The notes under the pieces were generated by a model. The model made no database searches and was not told the origin of the DNA. It was given only the letters and a program-made list of their open reading frames with translations. The position numbers and the translations under genes were made by a program. A stretch of DNA of 64,000 nt from Saccharina japonica (Eukaryota > Sar > Phaeophyceae > Laminariales > Laminariaceae), in contig MEHQ01002986.1 of NCBI GenBank assembly GCA_008828725.1, positions 428,985-492,984 on the forward strand, read 5' to 3'. Below, piece after piece: positions 1 to 11,108 of this stretch. Each line of letters begins with the position of its first letter. Within the stretch, counting starts at the first letter, position 1.

Positions 1-2344
1 AGATCTCTAACGCACAGGTACGTATAGACACCATTCGCTCTGTGTTTCCTACAAGGATTCGGCAAAATTCATCTTTCCTCCCCACTTTCCAACTTACATT
101 ACTTACCGGCACCTCTCCGATTATTACGTTAACAATCCAACAAATACTGCGCACAACATGGTTGTTCATTTGGAACGTGTCCGGCGCGTTCACCCACTCC
201 TCCCCCACTATCCCTGGTGTACCTGCTAGTGGGGGGGGGGGGGGCCCCTTCCTCTATTGTTTCTTGCAGTCCTTCGGGGTGTTTCTGATTTATGCCAGAC
301 CGAAATACAGCGAACATCAAAATCCGCGACACCGTATCTTCCCGGCCGAACATGGATCCCCTGCGATGCTTGCTTCTAACTGCTTTTACATCATCGTCAT
401 TAAATAATTAATACCTTGATAGTTTAGGTGGGGATAGCCCCTTCGGGTACATCCCCTCATGACTTTAAACTCCTTGTAGGAAAAATATCAACGTACTTCC
501 GATATTTGCTCCGTCCAATCACAGCACTTCTTCCCGCACATTCCGTCAATTTTTTGCTGTCTCTCAATCAGATATTCTCTCCGGCACATCATCGTTTGCT
601 CTATCCCCTATTTCCCCACAACTAGGGTTAGGGGTATTGACCAGGCTTCTTCTTAACAAGCAATTTCTCCATGTAGTGTTTAAAATCGTAAGGGCCCTTC
701 GGTGACATCTAAAAATAAACAGTACGGTTGGTTCATCGCCCCGCGTCTTTATACCTGCCTTGGATTATCCCTGGGAGACCTTAGATGTGTACACAATGGT
801 CCCGGCAGCGTTGCTGGCAGCTACGGGTTTGGCATAATAAATCCTGCTTGCCTCGCTTCGCGTAAATTTTGTTTTCTTCTTCCTTCTCGATCGATTTTGG
901 GTTATGCGCATTCTATCGTTCAAAAAATCTTACAGGGGCAACGTTTACCTACATGCTTTTAGTCAGCCGTTGATCCCCGCTATAGTTTTACCGCATTGGG
1001 TTGGTCGGGTCAGACCTTGATGCATCCCTGTCTTCTTTAAACAAGTTTATCAACTATCGGACCCTTGCTCTCATCTGCTTTAGGTGCGTACTGCGTTTTC
1101 CATATCCAGTTATTAACAAGCTCTAACCATCAAATGCGTGCGATTCCTTCTCCCCCCGTACTTCATAAAATTCATTAACTATTTTGGTCTTGCCCTGCTT
1201 ACCCTTTTCTATTCTTTTAAGTTTAGCTTACACCAACTTATTTTAACTTCTTGCTTTTGTTTGAACTTGCTGCCCTGTAACCCTTCCTGAAAGCCATGTC
1301 CCTTCCCTTTCTGAGATGCATCTTACGTTTCCGCCTCTACCCACCGCGTTTGAATCATCCTTCTCGAATTTCTTCACGTCGAACGTTTCCGTTGGTCTTG
1401 TTGGCGCGTTTTTCCTTAGCTTGCGGTAATGCCCTTCTAACCAGTAACTTGCCCTTTTCCCCTTTCCGAAGCTCACTACCATTTTTACCGTTTTCTGTGC
1501 TGCTTTAAATGATTAGCTAATCCCGGTATACTGCCTCTTTCCTGCTTGTTTGCCTAGTAAAATCGCCTTGTTAATCCCTACCCAACATTCGCTGCTTTCA
1601 TCCGCGCCATGCAAGTTCCTTCATTCGGTTTTTATTAGCTAACGTTCTTTCCATATGCCCGCTTCTTTTGCTCTCCAAACGCACGCTTTTTTTTTTATTT
1701 CTAGCAATACCATACTCCTCCCATCCTGACGTAGTTTTGCTCGATGCGTATCTTGCGTGTGCCTTTCTCCTTACTCCTATAGCCTCTTTTACTTCGTCAT
1801 CCCACCATTTTACTGCTCTATTGCATATTATCAACTTCTTTCCTATTACTTTACTTGCTGTGGTCTTGACCAATTTCTCCCATCCTTCTATTATCCTCGC
1901 TCCTGCATTATCTCTCTCTATATTGTTCTTTGTCGTACCTATGCTTTCCAGCAGATCGGAAAAATGCTCTGCATTTTTAGTCATCTCTTCTTGGAACTCT
2001 TCCCGTTTTTCCTTTACTTCTAGTTTATCTATTCGCCATCTGTACAATTTCCTACCGCGCCTATTTTTGATAACTCTCGTCTGCTGGCTGTCTGTCCATA
2101 TTAGGCAGTGATCCGTAGTTCCTACGCCCGCCGCGCATACATGTACTTCAGTTTCCTTACTACTTCCATTTTCTACCACTATAAAGTCAAGAACGGAGCT
2201 TTCTCCCTGGGGGGAGTACTCGATACTCATGGAGGGAGGCAAAAAATATACATTACAACTTCGATGTCTGGTACATCGAAGCTTTCGTGCAGTGTCAGCA
2301 TGCATACATAGCACGGGGATGGCAGGGGATGGAGAGGAAAACAC
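1..2344 (-). pseudogene. Decayed LINE retrotransposon (endonuclease C-terminus, linker, reverse transcriptase)
   Basis: The best preserved part is an open frame at 1598-2344. It reads the end of an exonuclease-endonuclease-phosphatase type nuclease (SVLDFIVVENG, then GTTDHCLIW, the usual DH near the domain end) followed by the basic linker typical of LINE ORF2 (KWWDDEVKEAIGVRRKAHARY). Downstream on the minus strand the reverse transcriptase survives only as broken pieces in changing frames. LFKEDRDASRSD lies near 1000-1045, where LINEs carry the segment before NYRGI. An FFLQGV piece near 430-490 corresponds to the QG motif block. EDTVSRILMFA lies near 320-350, where MFADD should follow but the two aspartates are lost. 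Stops and frameshifts are numerous. The nuclease lacks its N-terminal part, as in a 5'-truncated insertion. The element runs past the left edge, so its 3' end is not seen. Dead copy; family assignment below EN-RT LINE level is not attempted. Confidence 0.85.
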
Positions 2345-2659
2345 ATTCGAAACTTTTTAAATGATATACGATGCGATGAGATATATTATAGGAACATCGG
2401 ATCGAAAAAAAGGAGTCTTTTGGGCCGATGTCCAACACTATTTAATAGCCGATAGTAGTTCCGTGTCTCGGGAAAGAAAGCAGGAGAAGGTCGAATTCAA
2501 ATAAGCGGTGCTGCTTTGCTGCTTTTATATATTTATAAAAAGCAAAAAAGCAAGATAATAGCTGTGATGAGATCGAAGATTTCGTCGAAAACTCACCTTT
2601 TGCAAGCTGTGCGTGATGCTTGTCGATCACGCTTGCTACGGTAGAGAGGACGGGGTCAC
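2345..2659. other. Intervening DNA with no recognisable gene
   Basis: AT-rich stretch between the LINE and the fold-back element. Around 2,562-2,610 it carries one copy of a roughly 50-bp dispersed motif (core ATCGARGATTTCGTCGAAA) that recurs near 4,955, 7,395 (reverse), 27,552, 30,655, 33,510 (reverse) and 62,435. Nothing else is recognised. Confidence 0.5.
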
Positions 2660-3218
2660 TTAAGGGGCCCCTTCGGTCATGATGAAACACGAGTCTTCCA
2701 TCGTTGAAAAGTATATTTTTTTCGTTTTTTTTACAGCAGCAATACTATTTCTGGTATAATAACACCATATCAGTACTCCTTACGGAAAACGGCATAGCTC
2801 CAGTTCTAATGCTCAGGTTTTCGCCCATAGAGTATTTGCAAAGAGCCTAGACCATGGTCAACATTTGTGTATCGGGAGGCATATCGATCAGACGCCTTGG
2901 TCGTCACGAAAAGTGTCTTTAAAGAGGCACTAATCCTTAAGGAAAAGTGCCTCTTTAGAGGTACTTTTCGTGACGACCAAAGTGTCTGATCGATATGCCT
3001 TCCGAGACACAAATGTTGACCATGGTCTAGGCTCTTTGCAAATACTCTATGGGCGAAAACCTAAGCATTAGAACTGGAGCTATGCCGTTTTCCGTAAGGA
3101 GTACTGATATGGTGTTATTATACCAGAAATAGTATTGCTGCTGTAAAAATAAACGAAAAAAAAATATTTTTCAACGATGGAAGACTCGTGTTTCATCATG
3201 ACCGAAGGGGCCCCTTAA
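2660..3218. mobile_element. Fold-back element with 280-bp inverted arms and TTAA at both ends
   Basis: The two halves are inverted copies meeting at about 2,938 (CCTTAAGG at the centre). Roughly eight mismatches are visible over about 280 bp. The ends are symmetric: TTAAGGGGCCCCTTCGG on the left and its complement on the right, so TTAA may be either target duplication or part of the arm. No coding frame spans it. A transcript through it would form a long hairpin. TTAA ends suggest mobilisation by a piggyBac-like transposase, but this is inference. Confidence 0.8.
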
Positions 3219-3319
3219 GGAGCTCTCTATATGTCTCTCACCCCAAGAAAAGCTGATTTTGGAGGTGACATAAAGGTGCTACGTATATACGATGTACCAG
3301 GTACCCGATAAGCATTACC

Positions 3320-3490
3320 ATGCATGGCCCAATGTTACAAGGATTACCCTGGGCTGGCGGGTAATCGATCGATATTGTACCCCTGTGTAGCTCAGTAGGG
3401 AATAAATACCCTCACAACTAACTACACAGGTCGTCGGCAGGACACGGGTTCGAATCTCACTTCGAAAGTTTCTTTCACAGAAACGCTTGC
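3320..3490 (+). mobile_element. tRNA-derived SINE-like copy
   Basis: A leader (ACAAGGATTACCCTGGGCTGG) is followed by a tRNA-like head with a box A match (TAGCTCAGTAGGG) and a box B match (GGGTTCGAATCTC). The T stem does not pair properly and the anticodon arm is unclear, so this is not a functional tRNA. Shorter copies of the same leader and box A lie at 3,630-3,700, 4,024-4,115 and 29,740-29,815. Confidence 0.6.
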
Positions 3491-3629
3491 GCGTGCGTCC
3501 CTAAAAGAAAAACGTCTCCCTGGTTCCCCAGGTATTGAAACGGAGCGGGTAGGTCACAACGTACGGCCGTATACGGTACCGACGTCCCAAATATCCCGCC
3601 GTTCAGAGGGGGGGAGAGTGTTATAAGGA

Positions 3630-3700
3630 TTACCCTGGGCTGGGTAATCGATCGATCTTTTACCCCTATAGCTCAGCAGGTAATACCCTCACATTTGGAG
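3630..3700 (+). mobile_element. Partial copy of the tRNA-like SINE
   Basis: Repeats the leader and box A part of the element at 3,320 (AAGGATTACCCTGGGCTGGG, then TAGCTCAGCAGGTAATACCC). It lacks the box B half and runs into a LINE tail module. Confidence 0.55.
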
Positions 3701-4005
3701 GGGTAGTCATGTCGTGCACGGCCGTAGTCGTATACCATAGACCCTCGCTATCCCTACAATGCCGGGACGGAGCACGTTGGGATTTTCACCAACCAGGAGG
3801 GGGGGGGGGGGGGGTACTCATTTGTTGCTTGCCTTAAGTCATTTGACCATTGACCACTCCTTGAGACGGAGGGGGGGGTGTACTCATGTTGTGCACGGCC
3901 GTAGTCATATGACCATAGACCCTCGCATCCCTACAATGCCGGGACGGAGCCGTTGGGTTTTCACCAACCAGGCAGACATTGCTTGCACCAAGCGCGAAAC
4001 CCCTG
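3695..4005 (-). mobile_element. LINE 3' tail modules in V-K-V order, each ending in a C tract
   Basis: Read on the minus strand there are three modules in series. Module V (TGGTTGGTGAAAACCC to the GTGCACNNCATGAGTAC end) occurs twice. Module K (GGAGTGGTCAATGGTCAAAT to CAACAAATGAGTAC) lies between them. Modules V (first) and K each run straight into a cytosine homopolymer (guanines on the plus strand at about 3,871-3,877 and 3,799-3,816). The same modules recur alone elsewhere in the window. I infer they are the 3' end of a LINE family, because adjacent frames resemble LINE C-terminal sequence; a direct link to the LINE at 1-2344 is not shown. Confidence 0.65.
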
Positions 4006-4115
4006 TGCGCTGCCACGGGGGGTTTATTAAGGATCTTTACCCGGGCGGGGATTTACGACTACTCTAACCCCCCCTATCGCTCAGTAGGGTACATACCCCC
4101 ACAACCAATGTTAAC

Positions 4116-5250
4116 AACGGAAGACATTTGCACGCCACGAGCAAGAACGAAAGACATTGCATTCCACCGTCCTTTCAGAAAATGTTGACATCCAAAGCGT
4201 GGCTACTGTACCTCTCAATAGTTACAATAGAGTACACCTTCGCCCACGGAGTATATATAACGTCATAAAAAAAGCGCCGAGTTGGAGTTTGCACAGCCAG
4301 GGTGTTCACATTCGTTTTTCGCACAGAAAACGGGAAGGTTTGTTTCGCGAATATACTGGCTGGTTGATTTTGATGACAGCAGTACACTCGTTACTGGCTG
4401 AGCCAGCCAGTCAGTGCCCAGCCCCCTAGGTAATACATCATCAGCACCATAAATAACAATAATAGCTGTATTATTGGTATAATTACTTCCCGTACATTAT
4501 AGCATACCCGGTACGTACTACTGCTGTTAATATTAATAGATAAATCGCTGTGAGAGTAAATGGGAAGATCTGGCTCAACATGAGAGAAAAAGGCCTCTAT
4601 CCTCTATCTAATACCTGGTATTAATAACCAACCAGCCAAAACTTCCAAATTCGAGACTACGCCGTATACACAAGTTCAACAACAGTATTCGGATTTTGAA
4701 CTTTTCTAATTTTCTACCAGTATACAGCTGGTACCAGGTAGTATATAACCGGTAGCCTACGTGATCGGAAATAAAAACGAAATAAACAATATGACGCCGA
4801 GATACCGGTAAACAGATTATTATCCCCGAATATCTGCAAACCCCTCCCCCGCTCAGCCTGACTTGCATACCGGTAAAGAAATGTTGATCATTGACCAGAT
4901 TATCACGGATTTGATCTCTCATTGCCTTGTATATATTAAAAATTAGAAAAAAAAACAGCTGTGAGTCGAGGCTTCGTCGAAACTCATTTTGCTACTACTG
5001 TAGCTGAGTGTAATACTTCGATCCGGCGTACTTACGGGTTTTATATGTGATACCGTTCGTCAAATTGCATATAATATGCACTTCGTAAGTTTCACAGGCG
5101 CATATCAAACTTTCGTGACCAACTACACTTCGTATATTTTAACAGAGGGCGCACATCAAACTTTCGTGACCAAGTATAGACTAAGAGCACAGGTGCGGTA
5201 TATTGCACTACGCTACTATTAATATTAATACATCATGTATATATGATTCG
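4116..5250. other. Non-coding segment of A, copy 1
   Basis: No coding signal. AT-rich sequence with the over-represented words TACCTGGTA/TACCAGGTA and TATTAATA and one dispersed 50-bp motif near 4,955. Compared with 29,816-30,950, the first 300 bp carry many extra single bases, which looks like sequencing error at a contig end rather than divergence. Confidence 0.5.
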
Positions 5251-5259
5251 TTATTATAG

Positions 5260-6040
5260 ATGTTCGTATCGAAAGTTTTGGTATATCGTACCGGAAGTTT
5301 TGCTATATCGTATGTAAACTTTGGATTGTATCGCATTGGAAAAATTCGATATACCCTATCGAACGTTTTTTTTTCCCTCCATCGACATTTACGTATATGT
5401 GTGTCTGGTATGTTACTGAACGGAGGCATACATGGTATGTATTGTTTGTCGATATCATATCGAACTCGATTTCGCTATTCGATATCGTATCGGACTTGAC
5501 TATGCTTATTGATATTATACCGAAACCGATCCGTTAATCGATATCGCAAAGGAATCGATTAAGTTAATCGATATCACATGATAATCGATTCCGTTCATCG
5601 ATTATCGTATCGAAACCGACTCGGTTTATCGATATCGTATCGAACTCGACTACGTATGCTTATCGATGTCGTGTCAAAACCGATCCCGTCTATCGATATC
5701 GCATAGGAATCGATTATGTCAATGGATATCACATGAGACTCGATTCCGTTTTACGATATCGTATCGAAACCGATTCGGTTTATCGATATCGTATCGAACT
5801 CGATCTCGGTGTGCGTCGAACTCGATTCCGTGTATCGATATCGTGTCGAAAATCGATCCCGTTTATCGATATCGCATAGGAATTAATATGATGTTAGTCG
5901 ATAGCACGTGATACTCGATTCCGTTTTTCGATATCGTATCGGACTCGATTCCGTTTGTCGATATAGTATCTGACTCGATTATGTTTATCGATATGGTACC
6001 GGCCTCGATTCCGTTGATCGATATCCAGATTCCACCTTTC
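5260..6040. repeat. 30-bp minisatellite with ATCGATATCGTATCG core, copy 1
   Basis: Degenerate tandem units of 30 bp such as CGATTCCGTTTATCGATATC followed by GTATCGAACT; clearest at 5,430-6,035, about twenty units, with more diverged units on the left. Because 30 is a multiple of three, frames stay open and give 10-residue protein repeats (ISYRTRFRLS type), but nothing supports translation. Confidence 0.85.
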
Positions 6041-6327
6041 ACTTATATACGAAATATACTTAAAATAAACGTCGACCACATACTACAGAATTTCTCACGA
6101 GTCATCACCCGACTCGCGGGTCGGGTCAGGATGTTTTCAAACTTTACGCCGAGCCGGATCGCGTCAGGAGACTTTCAAACTCCCAGGGATGGGATCAGGT
6201 CACTTCACAGCCCTGCATATACTCGTGCATACCAGGAATGCTATTTAATATCACGTGGAATTTAGAACCAAGCGCGGCCTCATGAACGGGAGAGTGCCAA
6301 ACGCTAGCACTGCGTTACCCTGTACGT

Positions 6328-6452
6328 AGTATTAGTAGTAGTAGTAGTAGTAGTGGTAGTAGTAGAGGTAGTAGTAGTAGTATTAATAGTAGTAGTAGTA
6401 GTAGTAGTAGCAGTAGCAGTAGTTGGTAGAGTAGTAGGTAGTAGTAGTAGTG

Positions 6453-6490
<38 letters not shown>
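6328..6490. repeat. TAG/CTA trinucleotide repeat, copy 1
   Basis: Nearly pure (TAG)n with scattered TGG and CAG interruptions. The matching site in copy 2 (32,041-32,163) ends in an N and then switches to (TAC)n. Confidence 0.95.
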
Positions 6491-6491
<1 letters not shown>

Positions 6492-6539
6492 TTGTTTAAT
6501 GTCGCTTGTAGACAGCACATGGGACATATCAGACGCGGG

Positions 6540-6890
6540 CGGAGAGGTGGTGAGGGGGGGGGGCGAGGGGGGGCGGTGTAGGGGGGCAGGGAGACGGAAG
6601 GGGGGAGGCAGGGGAGGGGGGGGGGCGAGGGGAGGGAGGGGGGGGGGGAGGAGGTGGAGGGGCATGGATGGAAGGGGGGAGGAGGGAGGGGGCGGGGGCG
6701 AGGGGAGGGGGAGGGTCGGGGGGGGAGGGAGGGAGGGAGCTACGGGAGGGGAGGGGCGGAGGTGAGGAGGAGGGCGAGGTGCGAGGGAGGGGAGCGGGAG
6801 GCGAGGGTGAGGGGAGGGGAGGGGAGGGGAGGGGAGGGGAGAAGAGGGGAGGAGAGGAGAGGAGAGGCGGGGGCAGGGAGGGGAGGGGTG
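6540..6890. repeat. G-rich polypurine tract
   Basis: About 350 bp almost only G and A with many GGGG runs, so quadruplex formation is plausible. It occupies the site where copy 2 has a GC-rich exon-like segment (32,260-32,990). Frames read through it are composition artefacts. Confidence 0.85.
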
Positions 6891-6935
6891 TACCCGATAC
6901 TCATGCATGGCCGTAGTCGTGTGATCATAGACGTC
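6890..6935 (-). mobile_element. LINE tail module V remnant, copy 1
   Basis: GTACCCGATACTCATGCATG and GGCCGTAGTCGTGTGATCATAG, next to a G tract, match the 3' end of module V. Same remnant at 32,990-33,040 in copy 2. Confidence 0.6.
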
Positions 6936-7476
6936 CAACCAGAGCTAAACCCTGTAAATACGTTAAATGGTGAAGTTCGGTTTTCTATTAGTAGTACCAG
7001 GTACGTATATAGTAATATTAAGCAAGCAAGCCATTGGGCTCGTGTATACCTGGTACGTCGTAGTAGTAAGCGGTTCTTTGTCGAAATCTTCAACATTTTG
7101 ATTCGTGTTCCTAGAGCAGATGATACGTATTTACCACTCCTGGTCGAAATAGAAGTATTACTTCGTACCAGGCATACAATCCACACGTTCGCTGTATATG
7201 GGGCATCTTGGTACATAACTATGTCCATACATATAGTTCCACGGCTGGAAGGGGAGAGAACCGTGTATACCCTATATGTATCTACTGCAACACATTCAGG
7301 GAGTACACGGCATACATGCGACCTCTCTTGAGTTCCGCAACTGTCAGATCTTGTTCCCCTCAAACCCCGTACTTCACGCGATGAAAAAAGTATCCCACGC
7401 ATCTTGCAAACATGAGTTTCGACGAAATCCTCGATTTCACAGCTCTGTTTCATTTTTTTTTGTATATCTCTATATA
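6936..7476. other. Non-coding segment, copy 1
   Basis: No gene recognised. Contains one reverse copy of the 50-bp dispersed motif at about 7,395-7,450 and two TACCWGGTA words. Confidence 0.45.
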
Positions 7477-7808
7477 GCCGGTCGCCCCGGTGGTCTAACA
7501 GGTAGCCACGAAGCCTTTAGGGCCGGATGTCGAGGGTTCGATTCTCCCCATGGAGGTTTTTAATTCTCAAATGACACCGACTGTCGAGAGCGCATATTAT
7601 AGCGTGGGCAAGCAAAATTCGACGAAAGTTGACGAGGGAAGAAAGTGCTGAACCCTCTGCGCGATAAAAACCAAGGCAAGAACCGTAGTGGGGGGGGAGG
7701 GAGAGGAGCCTACTTTGTGACCCCGGATCTGAGTTACGACTAGGGAGGGAGAAAGACGGAAGTGCGAAGATAATGAATGGGATGGAAAAACAAATATATA
7801 TATATATA
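7477..7808 (+). mobile_element. tRNA-derived SINE, full-length copy
   Basis: Head with a box A match (TGGTCTAACAGGTAGCC) and box B match (GGGTTCGATTCTCC), then about 250 bp of constant body ending in A/T-rich sequence. The body contains CCCCGGATCTGAGTTACGAC and GAAGATAATGAATGGGATGG, which identify other copies at 9,764-10,095, 21,785-21,968, 22,958-23,063 (reverse), 26,515-26,640 (reverse, partial) and the copy 2 equivalents. The boxes give an internal RNA polymerase III promoter in principle. Confidence 0.8.
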
Positions 7809-7870
7809 AGAGCAGTTCTTGTGTTAATGTTTTATCCAAATAGTCCCTATATTAAGGGACAGAGCGATAG

Positions 7871-7932
7871 GTGGCGGCAGTCGAAAGCTTCGTAGTCGTA
7901 AAGCTTTCAAGAAATGAAAATTCTGCCGCCTC
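7871..7932. other. Nested hairpin
   Basis: GGCGGCAG at 7,873 pairs with CTGCCGCC at 7,923, and inside it GAAAGCTT pairs with AAGCTTTC. Retained in copy 2 at 33,992-34,051. Function unknown. Confidence 0.5.
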
Positions 7933-8382
7933 GAAGAGTGTTTTGCACGAAACACGAGAGGAAAAAAAAACATGAGTTTAGGATTAAGAGTGGTATACGA
8001 TTTTATGATAAATTATGTATATCTGTGGGGCCATCGACGCCAATATGGGGCGGAGCCCCTGGCAGGTTATCTCTTATGTGGTTGTGGTGTGGAGGAAACA
8101 CCGAGGTTGGTTGGTGTCTCGGGTCTTCACACGGAACGGAGTGGGCAACCTCTGGTTGACCTTGAACTTGTGTGTAATGAGGCGGTACTATCTAGTAGGG
8201 GAAGGGGACCTGGTATCCACATATGTATATTACATATATATAATGTATTCAGAACTCAGAACTCAGGAGTGCAACGTACGGTGAACTAAATTTGCATGTA
8301 TGTCGGTGTATGTATATATAATATATATGATATGGATACGAGCGTAAATAAATGTATTTAGAAGCCAGAACTTAGCAGTGCA

Positions 8383-8588
8383 ATTGCTAGCAGGGTAGGT
8401 CTTGTCTGTCGTATATGGCATTGCGTTGTCTGCTCTGCTTACTGCACTGCAGCGTAGCATATCTGTGTGGTAGTTTTGTGACCACAGAAAGAACTGGTAC
8501 ATCTCTTGGATGAAGAATCGGCACGGACACTGGGTGTGCTGGATGTCGACGGGTAGAAAGGAAGGTTTAATGTGAAGAACACACACAG
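8383..8588 (+). repeat. Dispersed repeat R (about 200 bp, AC-rich end)
   Basis: Runs from ATTGCTAGCAGGGTAGG through GTTTTGTGACCACAGAA, GGCACGGACACTGGGTGTG and GTAGAAAGGAAGG to AATGTGAAGAACACACAC. No inverted or long direct terminal repeats; the AC tail at one fixed end suggests a short retroelement. Other copies: 12,527-12,592 (partial), 13,836-13,950 (reverse), 20,721-20,921, 26,689-26,866, and counterparts in copy 2. Confidence 0.75.
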
Positions 8589-9440
8589 CAGTGCGAATTC
8601 GGTATGATATACTACATTTTCACACGGTATGACTTATGTACGGACGGATGGTGTGTGTTTGGAATTTTTACCGAACTTTCTTCTTGTGATTTCCCGCAGG
8701 CGTATACTTCTTGTATATACTTGCAACAGGGACATGTAATATATACGAACTCCAGAGAGATTCACCACACACTCCACGCTCCACACCATCCGCTGAGCTG
8801 CGTCCTCTCACAAGCTCATATTGTTTCTTCTTCTTTTCGTCGGTTCGCGTAAAAAATAAAATATCCTATCTTAACGTATCAATATCTAATTTAGGATTTC
8901 TCCGCTGCTTCTTCTTGCGAAACCCCGTCCGCAGTACGGAAAGAAACCGCACTTTACTTGTGTACACGTATCATGCATACGTATAGACTCTCCGTCTCTC
9001 TCTCTCTCTCTCGACTCAGGAGGATTCGTTTGTTTTCGTTTTGTGCGCACGTGGCCGTATGTATGTTATGGTATCGCTGGAATGATGTGGAAACGCTGGC
9101 AAATATTAATATCAATAGTAAAAATACGTATAATATGTATGATATTAATATATACCTACCCGGCAAAAGGTATGATAATCGTATTGGTATTAATAGTACT
9201 TGGAAGGCGTATCTTAGATGGAAACCAGGGAGTTTCCAGAGCGAGTAGCCTCCCCCCCCCTGTCAGAAATAAGAAAAAGAGGTGTACCAGGTACCAGTAC
9301 GTATTATACGTACGTAGCCGGGACGAGGAGGAAGTATTAATAGATGCACAGGCAGTATTGTGAATCGAAAATGGAAATAAAATGTGGACCTCCATCGGTT
9401 TTCGGTTTTTCGCCGAACAATTCGGTCGGTTTCGGTTTTG
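8589..9440. other. Non-coding segment, copy 1
   Basis: No gene recognised. Includes a (TC)n run near 8,996-9,013 and TATTAATA-rich sequence. Confidence 0.4.
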
Positions 9441-9446
9441 TTGACG

Positions 9447-9545
9447 CAAAAAAGAAGAAAAAAAAGAAGACGAAGACGAAGACGAAGACGAAGAAGAAGA
9501 CGAAGACGAAGACGAAGACGAAGACGAAGACGAAGACGAAGACGA
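9447..9545. repeat. GAAGAC hexanucleotide-type repeat, copy 1
   Basis: AAGAAG then (GACGAA)n. It is 18 bp longer than at 35,565-35,645 in copy 2, so it varies in length between the copies. Flanks contain related CGGTTTTCGG and CCGAAAACC words in inverted orientation. Confidence 0.85.
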
Positions 9546-9731
9546 ACGGGTTTTCGGTGAAAAACCTAACATATACTACGTAATCAGTCGGGTTTCGGCC
9601 GTTTTTTTTTCTTCAAATAAACCGAGAATAAAAGAGTAACCGACAAAAAACGACAAAAAACCGACCGAAAAAAAACGAGTTTGGGTTATCGGTTCACAAC
9701 ATTGGCTACATATTATATCATTAAGGCAGTA

Positions 9732-10095
9732 GCCGGTCGCCCCGATGGTCTAGGTAGCCACAAGCCGGTCGCCCCGGTGGTCTAACTGGTAGCCACGAAG
9801 CCTGTTGGGTCGGATGTCGAGGGTTCAACTCTCCCCATGGAGGTTTTTATTATCAAATGACACCGACTGTCGAGAGCGCATATTACAGCGTGGGCAAGCA
9901 ACATTCGACGAGAGTTGACGAGGGAAGAAAGTGCTGAAATCTTCTCGCGATAAAAATGCAAGGCAAGAACCGTAGTGGGGGAGGAGGGAGAGGAGCCTAC
10001 TTTGTGACCCCAGATCTGAGTTACGACTATTAATAGGGAGGGAGAAAGACGAAAGTGCGAAGATAATGAATGCGATGGAAAAATAAAAATAAAAA
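9732..10095 (+). mobile_element. tRNA-derived SINE with a duplicated head
   Basis: A 32-bp partial head (GCCGGTCGCCCCGATGG...) is followed at 9,764 by a complete head and body. Box B here is GGGTTCAACTCTCC. The tail is AAATAAAAATAAAA. Same arrangement at 35,832-36,195. Confidence 0.8.
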
Positions 10096-10289
10096 GTGGT
10101 ACCCTCGAATGCTCCTAAGAGCTTGTTTCCGGCGTTCAAATCTCACGTGGGTCGAACTTTTGAGTTTATTTGCAAAACTAAATAAAAAACGGAATCAACT
10201 GCTGGGTGCTCCTATAATAATAATAGTAGCGTGGGAGCGAGAACCGAGGGCGCCGGATGCGGCGGGTTTAGGCTTCGCTTGAAAAAAAT

Positions 10290-10460
10290 ACAGGGGCGGG
10301 CTGGGGGGGGGGGGGGGGGGGGGGGTGTAGCTCATGATCGTGCACGGGCCGATAGTCGTATGACGCATTAGACGGTAGCATCGCTTCTACATGCGGGACG
10401 GAGCACGTTGAGTTTTCACCAACGCAGGCAGATGGCGGCTGGGGGGGGGGGGGGGCGTGG
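10290..10460 (-). mobile_element. LINE tail module V between two G tracts, error-rich copy
   Basis: Matches module V but with many extra single bases compared with the clean version at 36,410-36,520 in copy 2. G tracts of more than 20 and about 15 flank it. The extra bases are most simply sequencing errors beside long homopolymers. Confidence 0.6.
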
Positions 10461-10960
10461 CACATTAGGGAACGCGCTTGCTTCGCTCGGCATCGTGAGC
10501 GCGAGCGGCGGGTGGGGGCGTGGCAGAGGCGGGGGTGCCGGGTGCGGCGGGTTCACAGGCTTCGCTTGGAAAGAGAGGCACGAACTGAGGTGGACGTGGG
10601 CAGAGAGAGCCCGGCCTCGCTCCATCGGTGAGCGCGAGCTCCGTATCTCTACAACTCCAACCACCCGGGGACGAAAAAAACGATCCCCCGGCTCGAAACC
10701 GCCCCGTACGGTGTGGAACAGCGCGACGCTGCCTCGGGTGTCGGCGGTAGCCGACGGGGGGGGGTCGAAAAGACGGAGAGGTGGATGCTTGCGTGGTCAT
10801 CGAGGCACGAGGCAAGAGCGGGGACTGGGCTCTCCCTGGCCTCTTCTTCTTTTTCTGCTGCTGCTGCTGATGATGATGATGCGGCGTGTCTAGTGTGTCC
10901 GAGTTATATGGACACATACATACTGATGCTAATACGGTAGAGGAACTACTGCTGTAACTA
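10461..10960. other. GC-rich segment with long but unsupported frames
   Basis: Open frames of 161 (+) and 191 (-) residues overlap on both strands. They are rich in P, R, G and simple repeats, and one end lies in a CTG/ATG triplet run (10,855-10,880). No domain recognised and no reason to prefer a strand, so not called as a gene. Confidence 0.4.
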
Positions 10961-11108
10961 TGTTTTTTTTTTTTTTTTTTTTCAGGGTGGTCAGTTGAGG
11001 AGGTCTCTCTATACCCCACCCGATGAGAAAAATCCGACACGGCCTAATAAGTTCACCATGAAAAACTACTGCAAGACAAGAGAATATTGGAAATCCCGAC
11101 AGTTTTGG

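Noticed and set aside
3382..3475. Second possible tRNA gene
   Set aside because: Box matches are good, but T-stem pairing fails and truncated copies lie nearby; treated as SINE-like.
5260..6040. CRISPR-like array
   Set aside because: Repeats are contiguous 30-bp units without unique spacers, there are no cas genes, and the context is eukaryotic.
6315..6938. 207-residue Pro/Leu/Tyr-rich frame
   Set aside because: It is a readout of the TAG repeat and the G-rich tract only.
7477..7560. Possible tRNA gene (box A and box B present)
   Set aside because: The acceptor and T stems do not pair correctly, and the head is always followed by the same long body in several copies, so it is a SINE.
8383..8588. 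Small conserved protein (MCVLHIKPSFLPVDIQHT) repeated many times
   Set aside because: The frame follows repeat R wherever it is found, on either strand, with indels breaking it in some copies.
10408..11040. Overlapping 161- and 191-residue frames in GC-rich DNA
   Set aside because: Opposite-strand frames overlap and both are low-complexity; no basis for choosing either.
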